Shown piece after piece: positions 1 through 4,641 of a stretch of 6,473 bases of DNA. The DNA is from Clostridiaceae bacterium. Its GTDB lineage: Bacteria > Bacillota > Clostridia > Saccharofermentanales > DTU023. Both the position numbers and the translations under genes were made by a program. Position 1 is the stretch's first letter, and each line of letters opens with the position of its first letter. Where the stretch lies: NCBI GenBank assembly GCA_012800135.1, contig JAAZJV010000035.1, positions 1 through 6,473 on the forward strand, in the 5' to 3' direction. The notes under the pieces were generated by a model. The model ran no database searches, was not told where the DNA came from, and worked only from the letters and a program-made list of their open reading frames with translations.

Positions 1-215
1 CACAATATGGTATGGCGTGCAATCCAAGGCGATGTGATTTACAAGATCATCTTATTGACGTCGGACTTCCCGTTTTCTCGATTGAAGAACTTAAAGAGAA
101 GGCCGAGCATCTGACGGGAAAACCGCGCCTTTTGAAAAATGAAGGGCGCGTCGTCGCGCGCGTCATCGGTAGAGATGGCGACGAACTTGACGTCATCCGA
201 GCCGTCAGTTCTTAA
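1..215 (+). CDS. citF: Citrate lyase alpha subunit (citrate CoA-transferase), C-terminal fragment
   Basis: This is the C-terminal ~70 residues of a protein that enters from the left edge; the frame is open from base 3 and stops with TAA at 213-215. Residues read Q-Y-G-M-A-C-N-P-R-R, then a 'GLPVFSIEELKEKAEHLTGKP' segment and a closing 'RVVARVIGRDGDELDVIR' strand. I recognise this as the end of CitF, whose tail has the pattern YGIAxNPRR...LPxxxIEELKxxAExLTGKP...DGTxIDVV. CitF swaps the acetyl group on the acyl carrier protein for citrate, as part of the cytoplasmic citrate lyase complex (CitD, CitE, CitF) that splits citrate into acetate and oxaloacetate. The ATG at base 12 is internal, not a start. 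citD and citE are expected upstream, outside the window. Downstream only 44 bases separate it from the end of a convergent gene, and I see no clear terminator there. The citX-citG fusion 2.7 kb away supports the call. Confidence 0.88.
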   Translation, partial: QYGMACNPRRCDLQDHLIDVGLPVFSIEELKEKAEHLTGKPRLLKNEGRVVARVIGRDGDELDVIRAVSS

Positions 216-259
216 AATGTGTTAAGTCGTATTCTAAGAAAAAATTAACCATACAGTTG

Positions 260-1369
260 TTATGATTCACTTTCAATACGAGGCATCGGTTTCAAAGAGA
301 GGCTAAGTCCGAAGATCTGATGGCGATCCATAAACAGCAAAGTGTCGCGCATAGTTTCTCTTAGAGGTCGGATACTGTATCCTAATTCGCGTTGTGCTTT
401 TTCAGAGGAGAATCGACACGGCGTCTGAAGCGTATAGAGTGAATACGTTGTAAAAAGCGGCCGTTTGTTGAATAGACGGCTGAACGACTCAACGATCGGC
501 GCACCTATACGTGCCAGCCAGAGCGGTACTGTCCGCTTTATTTTTTTGCGACCGATTAGTTCCGCCACGATGTTCAGCATATCCTTGATACTTGTCAAGT
601 GACCAGAAAGAATATAGGATTCGCCGATTCTGCCGTGCAAAGTCGCGTTGATGGCACCTACCGCGATGTCTCGGACGTCCGCGAAGTTATAGGTACCTCG
701 GATCATCCCGGGAAGACGTCCGAGAGCGAAACGCGAGATGAGGCGAGTCATGTGTCCTTGAAGATGATCGTATGGCCCGATAATACCGACGGGTTGGACA
801 ACTATGGCAGGTAAGCCCTGTGCCGCCGCATCGAGTACCAGTTGAGATGCGATTGCTTTTGATTTTGCGTAGCTTCCGATGACAAGATCAGGATCGAAGT
901 GTTCTATCTCAGTGATCGAAACGTCTTGTTCAGGAACGGGAATGGTGTGGACCGTGCTGCAATAAAGGAATCTATGAACGCCGTGATTTATGGCTGCGTC
1001 CAGCATGTTTCGAGTGCCTTCAACATTGACCTTGTAAACGCCGGGGTCGTGTCCTGAAAAGATGCTGATTTGGCTTGCCAGATGTAAGAGGTTTATCTCT
1101 TTGTTCTCCAAACCTGCAAACAGCGCGTCCAGACTTTTCCTGTCTAGTATATTGCCGGTAACGACGTCGCAGTTGAGACCTTTCAAGGCATGCGGACGCT
1201 CCTTTTCTATGATGAGCGCGCGCACGCGGGCTCCTTGAGAGAGCAGGCGTTGGATGATTGTATTGCCGAGATGACCGGAGGCGCCGGTCACGATCCAGAC
1301 TTGACGATCATTTTTAAGTGTTCCTTCAGTTTCGTTTCCTTGATGAGCTTTTTCATTGTAAATGTTCAT
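260..1369 (-). CDS. Extended short-chain dehydrogenase/reductase (NAD-dependent epimerase/dehydratase family)
   Basis: Numbering is from the ATG at 1369 (369 aa). An N-terminal Rossmann fold carries the extended-SDR dinucleotide motif TGASGHLG (residues 28-35). A conserved NVEGTRNMLDAA helix follows, then the catalytic Ser in CSTVH (~138) and the catalytic YAKSK (Tyr167, Lys171). A VQPVGIIGPYD segment and FADVRDIA are further family signatures. The layout fits dihydroflavonol-reductase/3-beta-HSD-like extended SDRs, which act on a hydroxyl or keto group with NAD(P); the substrate cannot be read from sequence. It looks soluble and cytoplasmic. Start choice: the frame also opens with GTG at 1393, but that has no Shine-Dalgarno. 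An AGGAG lies 14 bases before the ATG at 1369, which is long spacing but favours that start. The first ~27 residues are an unusually long, polar lead-in before the Rossmann strand. The gene is inverted relative to all others here and interrupts the citrate lyase genes. A palindrome at 1401-1433 may be its operator. Confidence 0.85.
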   Translation of the reverse strand: MNIYNEKAHQGNETEGTLKNDRQVWIVTGASGHLGNTIIQRLLSQGARVRALIIEKERPHALKGLNCDVVTGNILDRKSLDALFAGLENKEINLLHLASQISIFSGHDPGVYKVNVEGTRNMLDAAINHGVHRFLYCSTVHTIPVPEQDVSITEIEHFDPDLVIGSYAKSKAIASQLVLDAAAQGLPAIVVQPVGIIGPYDHLQGHMTRLISRFALGRLPGMIRGTYNFADVRDIAVGAINATLHGRIGESYILSGHLTSIKDMLNIVAELIGRKKIKRTVPLWLARIGAPIVESFSRLFNKRPLFTTYSLYTLQTPCRFSSEKAQRELGYSIRPLRETMRDTLLFMDRHQIFGLSLSLKPMPRIESES

Positions 1370-1400
1370 CGGTACAGTTTGCGCTCCTATCACATGGTCA

Positions 1401-1433
1401 TTGATGATCGATGTCTACGATCGATAACATCAA
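1401..1433. promoter_or_regulatory. Imperfect palindrome, candidate operator of the SDR gene
   Basis: The left arm TTGATG-ATCGAT (1401-1412) faces the right arm ATCGAT-AA-CATCAA (1420-1433) across a 7-base spacer. All twelve arm bases match, with two extra bases (AA) in the right arm. ATCGAT is itself self-complementary, so the site is both an inverted and a direct repeat. It lies about 30 bases upstream of the preferred SDR start. That fits a dimeric repressor site or a hairpin in the 5' UTR. No matching regulator gene is in the window. The function is inferred from symmetry and position only. Confidence 0.4.
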
Positions 1434-1454
1434 TTAAAAATTTATTCTCTACTG

Positions 1455-1539
1455 TTATTACAATTTTCCGGACAAGACTTCAATTGGTCGATACCACAAT
1501 CCGCATATGTTGCATGATACGTCTACATACTTTATAGCA
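1455..1539 (-). promoter_or_regulatory. Weak candidate promoter(s) for the SDR gene
   Basis: Two minus-strand candidates lie in the divergent region. One is TTGAAG (1483-1478), a 17-base spacer, then TAATAA (1460-1455): a 4/6 match at -35 but only 3/6 at -10. The other is an extended -10, TG-C-TATAAA (1539-1531), with no recognisable -35. Neither is strong. The palindrome at 1401-1433 would fall inside the transcribed leader from either one. Confidence 0.22.
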
Positions 1540-1601
1540 TGCGCAAGGACTCATAGTTTCGTAGTTACAACGATAAATTGTGGCAAAAAGGAAAAGATGT
1601 A

Positions 1602-1631
1602 ATGTCAACATAGACGTTCTTCATCTATAAT
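1602..1631 (+). promoter_or_regulatory. Sigma-A/70-type promoter for the P-loop gene
   Basis: A perfect -10 TATAAT (1626-1631) is preceded by ATGTCA (1602-1607, 4/6 match to TTGACA) with an 18-base spacer. The predicted start is near 1637-1639, right at the 5' arm of the first leader hairpin. That gives a leader of about 180 nt before the P-loop gene. No other hexamer pair as good was seen between here and the ATG. Confidence 0.5.
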
Positions 1632-1736
1632 GTGCTAAACAGGGCGACTGTTTCCGCTGTTTGGTGAGGTGCGTAGCTTCCGTTGAAGAACGGCTATTTG
1701 ATTACTGACGATTCAGCAACACAAGGAGTTCGCTCC

Positions 1737-1763
1737 GTGAATAATCAGATCCATTTGGAATAG
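1737..1763 (+). CDS. Possible 8-codon leader peptide (MNNQIHLE)
   Basis: A GTG at 1737 follows AAGGAG (1723-1728) at an ideal 8-base distance and opens a frame of 8 codons ending in TAG (1761-1763). The Shine-Dalgarno is the 5' strand of hairpin H3, so its access would depend on RNA folding. The peptide has no run of one amino acid, so classical amino-acid attenuation is not indicated. The frame extends upstream to a TTG at 1683 without a good ribosome site. This may be chance. Confidence 0.15.
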   Translation: MNNQIHLE

Positions 1764-1808
1764 ACGACACCAGTCACCTTCAATGATGTGAGGTGTACGC
1801 CGGTTCTT

Positions 1809-1814
1809 AGGAGG
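1809..1814 (+). promoter_or_regulatory. Strong ribosome binding site of the P-loop gene
   Basis: A full AGGAGG lies 7 bases before the ATG at 1822 and fixes that start. The site is just downstream of leader hairpin H4 and is not itself covered by it. Confidence 0.85.
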
Positions 1815-1821
1815 CTTATTT

Positions 1822-2802
1822 ATGTCATATTCAGACCGCATGCAACGTAACCATTTGTACTCAGTTCTTCTGTCTCCTCGCGGCGCGCCGCGCATGGCTG
1901 ACCAGGGAATGCAGATCGCTCAACAGTATTTGTCGCCGTTTGATTTATTGATCGGATTGATCGGGGATAGCGGTTCCGGAAAAAGTATTCTGATCAAGGG
2001 TATGTTTCCAGGCTTGGAATTGACAAATGATGACGAAGGCGTGAATGTGAGACCGCTACCGCTGTTGAATCAGGATGATACCGGATTTTTCTCGCCACAC
2101 ACATACCATGTTGATATTCGCTTTGAGTTGGCGTTTACGCAGCCTCATGAATTGGCAGACGCAATTCGGCTGGCACTTTCGCGCAACAAACGTGTGATCG
2201 TTGAACATTTTGATTTGATATTTCCATATCTTGGTGTGAATGCACATTTGCTTATCGGTCTCGGCGAGGAGATCATTGTGACGCGTCCGAGCGTTTTCGG
2301 TCCGGAGCCGGAAGATATAAGGAATGTCGTCTTCGCATCGATCAATACGCGTCGTATGGCGCACTCGGCAGAAGATTTGGTTGAATACTGCCTCATCGAC
2401 CGACGCGTTTACCGTTACGAACATAACGACGTTCGATCAGGATTTATTCTTTCGTTCCAAGATAAACCGGAGATTGATCTTCGTAATTTGGAAAGCGATG
2501 TCAATAAATTGATCGCGATGGATTTACCCATTTCTTACTTGGACAACACACATGTATTGATAGGCGATCAGCGGCACTACTGTACAGGTCCTCGGATGCA
2601 CGTAACTTCGACAGGGAAGATTCGGAATTTTCAGTTGTACCATGAGTTCATCACACACCCCATTACAAAAGAAGCGCAGATTCTCGGATTGGTGGATATG
2701 CCGAGCAATTACAGCCTTTCTGAACTCAACACGCTAAGATTGATGCACTACATGCCCTCTGATAAAGTGAGAACTGCTGCATCGGGCGGAGAAGTTGGGT
2801 AA
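1822..2802 (+). CDS. P-loop NTPase with alanyl-tRNA-synthetase-type second additional (editing-like) domain
   Basis: The protein has 326 aa and two parts. Residues ~40-170 form a P-loop NTPase domain with Walker A GDSGSGKS (48-55), a highly charged LTNDDEGVNVRPLP stretch (67-80) and a Walker B-like strand RVIVEHFD (124-131). Residues ~171-276 resemble the second additional domain of alanyl-tRNA synthetase/AlaX. RRMAHSAEDLV (178-187) matches the RxxHSAxHLL helix, and HVLIGDQRHYC...HVTSTGKIRNFQL (244-271) matches IGDFSxELCGGTHVxxTGEIGxFKI. The metal-site HxxxH is HSAED here (His181, Asp185), and the CGGTH spacing is widened to C254...H260. I recall database proteins of this shape called 'alanine-tRNA synthetase second additional domain-containing protein'; the function is unknown to me. 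The Walker A also resembles HPr kinase (GDSGxGKS), a weak hint. No signal peptide or membrane segment, so it is likely cytoplasmic. It has its own promoter, leader and ribosome site, and lies 114 bases before citX-citG in the same direction. Confidence 0.75.
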   Translation: MSYSDRMQRNHLYSVLLSPRGAPRMADQGMQIAQQYLSPFDLLIGLIGDSGSGKSILIKGMFPGLELTNDDEGVNVRPLPLLNQDDTGFFSPHTYHVDIRFELAFTQPHELADAIRLALSRNKRVIVEHFDLIFPYLGVNAHLLIGLGEEIIVTRPSVFGPEPEDIRNVVFASINTRRMAHSAEDLVEYCLIDRRVYRYEHNDVRSGFILSFQDKPEIDLRNLESDVNKLIAMDLPISYLDNTHVLIGDQRHYCTGPRMHVTSTGKIRNFQLYHEFITHPITKEAQILGLVDMPSNYSLSELNTLRLMHYMPSDKVRTAASGGEVG

Positions 2803-2865
2803 ACGTACGTGCTTTGTGATCTTATATGAAAATAAGAAATAGATTCAGCTCATTGCATAACGCTC

Positions 2866-2914
2866 GGATGCCTGCGGTTTTGCAGCGTCCTCATATCTGC
2901 CAAGACGAGATATG
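2866..2914 (+). promoter_or_regulatory. Two adjacent hairpins covering the citX-citG translation start region
   Basis: Hairpin A (2866-2890) pairs GGATGC with GCGTCC (one G-T wobble) and TGC with GCA, with one bulged C and a GGTTTT loop. Hairpin B (2892-2914) is a perfect 7-bp stem, CATATCT/AGATATG, with a 9-base loop, ending two bases before the ATG at 2917. Together they fill the gene gap where the ribosome binding site should be. No U-tract follows either one, so they are not a Rho-independent terminator. They may control translation of citX-citG or form a protein-binding site; both ideas are inferred. Confidence 0.4.
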
Positions 2915-2916
2915 TC

Positions 2917-4542
2917 ATGCGTGAAATCAAAGGTCTAAAAAAGTACGCTTTTAATCAGCGCGTTGAACTCGATGAAATGCTTCTCGCGCGCGATCAACGC
3001 TTGGCACGGCAGAAACTTCTTATAAAAGAGACCGGATTGCCGCTTCTGTCCGTGACGCTCAATATTCCGGGCGATATCAAACGTACGCGTTTAAGCTCCC
3101 TTTTCTTCAAATTTGAGACAGAGCGCCTTCAAGATGCGCTGGAAGGTCTAGGCGCAAAGATAGTAAAAAAAAGTTTTGTGCGGAAAAAGACTGGAGATGA
3201 AGCTCTCTATGCCGTCAACGGTTTAAGCGTTCAGGCCTTGAAGCAGCTTGCGATGGCGCTTGAAGATAGGTGTCCCGCCTCGCGCCTGCTTGATCTTGAT
3301 GTTCTTGATAAAGAAGGGCGTCAGATCAATCGAAGCTCTCTTGGCATTCCTCCGCGCAGCTGTCTGTTATGTGATCAGTCAGCCTCAATGTGCGCGCGTT
3401 CTCACGCACATAGCAAGGAGGCGCTTCACTCCGAGATCAAGCGGCGATTAGAACAAACTGTCGCAGAAGAGGTATCTGCGCGCGTTGCTGCCCGCGCTGT
3501 AGAAGCCTCTTCTTTTGAACTAATGGTGTCCAACAAACCCGGACTCGTTACGATGCTAAATTCCGGTTCGCATGACGATATGGATTGTTTCGCCTTCGGA
3601 CGAGCACAATCCGAGTTTTTTATCTACTATGAAGCTGCATTTCGCATCGGCTTTTTCGCGACAGGAGTCGCTCCAGCAGACGCTTGCGAAAAAAACGCTT
3701 CCGTTAGCGAACGAGCGAACGACCGGTCGAATCTCAAGGCGTGTTCATTGGCGAGCGTTGCGATACCGGCGTTGTCTCTTGACGATGCGAATAAACTTCG
3801 ACTTGAGGGAGTGTTTGCGGAGCGGAGAATGTTTGATTCCACAGGAGGCGTCAATACCCATCGAGGCTGGATTTACATGTCAGGTGTTCTGCTTGCAGCG
3901 ATCGGTCTGTTCTTTCGCCGTACACTGGAAGAGGATGCGACAAGTTTTCCGACGCCGGATGGCCTTAAGGAAATCGTTCAGTCTTTGATTGTCGAGGTCG
4001 CGCAGGCTCTTGAATATGTCGTTGAAGTCTCACCGCTATTCGAACAGGTTAAAGTTGCACTTCCTGTTGCTTCTGAAGCTGTCGGAGTTCGACAAGAGGC
4101 ACTTCGCGGATTCCCTTCGATCATGGAAACGGGATTGCCGGTGATGGCGTCTGTTTATCGCGAAACATCAGATCAGGGCATTAATGGTATAGAAGACGCT
4201 TTAGGTCGCCGTGTCTTTCTGGCGCTGCTAGGCGTGGTTGATGATACGACGTTAAGAAAAAGAGGAGGCGACGCGTGCGCCGAGGCTTTACGTACATTCC
4301 TGTTAAACTATTGGATATCCGACGATCGCTATAATTCTGATGATCCTGACGTTTGGAGAGAGGCCATTATTAATGCGGACAACGCTTCAATTGATGCTTG
4401 TCTTTCTCTATTGGAGTCTAAGTTCGAGGAAAATCGCCTTACAGCAGGCGGTACGGCTGATGCACTTGCCGGCACAAGACTTGCTTATGCGATTTTGCAT
4501 GATATTACAAACGTGTTACTTTTTTGGCAAAAGACGCCATAA
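2917..4542 (+). CDS. citXG: CitX-CitG fusion: apo-citrate lyase phosphoribosyl-dephospho-CoA transferase / triphosphoribosyl-dephospho-CoA synthase
   Basis: 541 aa with two complete domains. CitX (about residues 5-178) shows LLARDQRLARQ (22-32), DLDVLDKEGRQINRSSLG (126-143) and PPRSCLLCDQSASMCARS (145-162), all CitX signatures. CitG (about 195-535) shows KPGLV (207-211), NSGSHDDMD (215-223), TGGVNTHRG (309-317), TTLRKRGG (444-451) and NRLTAGGTADALA (506-518), matching the conserved CitG blocks. CitG joins ATP and dephospho-CoA into triphosphoribosyl-dephospho-CoA; CitX transfers it to the acyl carrier protein CitD to give holo-citrate lyase. Both act in the cytoplasm. Such fusions are known from some bacteria. 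Compared with E. coli CitG, residues ~255-288 look like an insertion before the GVNTH block. The ATG at 2917 is the first that gives a normal CitX N-terminus, although it lacks a real Shine-Dalgarno (only GAG at 2907-2909) and sits beside two hairpins. It forms one system with citF at the left edge. Confidence 0.93.
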   Translation: MREIKGLKKYAFNQRVELDEMLLARDQRLARQKLLIKETGLPLLSVTLNIPGDIKRTRLSSLFFKFETERLQDALEGLGAKIVKKSFVRKKTGDEALYAVNGLSVQALKQLAMALEDRCPASRLLDLDVLDKEGRQINRSSLGIPPRSCLLCDQSASMCARSHAHSKEALHSEIKRRLEQTVAEEVSARVAARAVEASSFELMVSNKPGLVTMLNSGSHDDMDCFAFGRAQSEFFIYYEAAFRIGFFATGVAPADACEKNASVSERANDRSNLKACSLASVAIPALSLDDANKLRLEGVFAERRMFDSTGGVNTHRGWIYMSGVLLAAIGLFFRRTLEEDATSFPTPDGLKEIVQSLIVEVAQALEYVVEVSPLFEQVKVALPVASEAVGVRQEALRGFPSIMETGLPVMASVYRETSDQGINGIEDALGRRVFLALLGVVDDTTLRKRGGDACAEALRTFLLNYWISDDRYNSDDPDVWREAIINADNASIDACLSLLESKFEENRLTAGGTADALAGTRLAYAILHDITNVLLFWQKTP

Positions 4543-4568
4543 TGGCTTGATCAGCAGATGAGTGCAAG

Positions 4569-4597
4569 TTGCTCTTCACAATCGCTGATGCTATAAT
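4569..4597 (+). promoter_or_regulatory. Extended -10 promoter for the wall hydrolase gene
   Basis: TTGCTC (4569-4574), a 17-base spacer and a perfect TATAAT (4592-4597) preceded by TG-C (4589-4591) form a good extended -10 promoter. The expected start is near 4604, about 38 bases before the ATG. It makes the wall hydrolase an independent unit from citX-citG, 99 bases upstream. The inverted repeat ATCAGC/GCTGAT (4550-4555/4584-4589) flanks the -35 and touches the -10, so it could be an operator, but it is short. Confidence 0.6.
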
Positions 4598-4609
4598 CTG
4601 GATAACTAT

Positions 4610-4639
4610 CGACAAGTATTGTCGCTCGAAGGAGCTTCG
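4610..4639 (+). promoter_or_regulatory. Ribosome binding site inside a small hairpin, preceded by a second hairpin
   Basis: The AAGGAG (4629-4634) lies 7 bases before the ATG at 4642 and decides that start. It is the 5' strand and loop of CGAAG-GAG-CTTCG (4627-4639). Just upstream, CGACA-AGTAT-TGTCG (4610-4624) makes a perfect 5-bp hairpin. The short leader is therefore almost fully paired in principle. A 3-base loop makes the second hairpin only marginally stable, so any control is tentative. Confidence 0.5.
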
Positions 4640-4641
4640 GA

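Larger units (their letters stand above)
1434..1821. other. Non-coding divergent intergenic region
   Basis: About 390 bases separate the SDR palindrome from the P-loop gene. The left half (to about 1600) is AT-rich and shows only the weak minus-strand promoter candidates. The right half holds a TATAAT promoter (1602-1631) and a leader with four hairpins (1637-1821). Apart from one possible 8-codon reading frame, no credible protein gene was seen on either strand; the open frames crossing here have no coding character. Confidence 0.6.
1637..1821 (+). promoter_or_regulatory. Structured 5' leader, possible cis-regulatory RNA
   Basis: Four hairpins can be drawn by eye between the predicted transcript start and the ATG at 1822. 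H1: AAACAG/CTGTTT, 6 bp with a GGCGA loop (1637-1653); a second CTGTTT at 1657-1662 could pair with the same 5' arm instead. H2: CCGTT-GAAG-AACGG (1680-1693). H3: CAC-aa-GGAG-TTCG-CTCC-GTG (1720-1739), with a UUCG loop. H4: ACACC-ag-TCAC, 10-base loop, GTGA-GGTGT (1767-1796), which competes with CACCT/AGGTG (1775-1779/1791-1795). H4 ends 12 bases before the AGGAGG ribosome binding site. I could not match this to a riboswitch class I know, and there is no T-tract to mark a terminator. Regulation by this leader is inference. Confidence 0.35.

Noticed and set aside
216..259. Convergent terminator between citF and the SDR gene
   Set aside because: GTTAA and TTAAC (222-248) could pair, but the stem is 5 AT-rich pairs with a long loop. 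It is not convincing as a terminator.
1190..1537. Open frame of 115 codons on the plus strand crossing the divergent region
   Set aside because: It overlaps the SDR N-terminus antisense, has no ribosome site and shows no family features.
1683..1763. Longer 26-codon version of the leader peptide starting at TTG 1683
   Set aside because: The only Shine-Dalgarno-like sequence is weak and about 12 bases away; the GTG at 1737 has a much better site.
2056..2424. Minus-strand frames inside the P-loop gene
   Set aside because: The P-loop gene has Walker and AlaRS-like motifs and a strong ribosome site; the antisense frames have none.
4543..4590. Terminator after citX-citG
   Set aside because: ATCAGC/GCTGAT pairs across a 28-base loop and no T-tract follows, so it does not look like a Rho-independent terminator.
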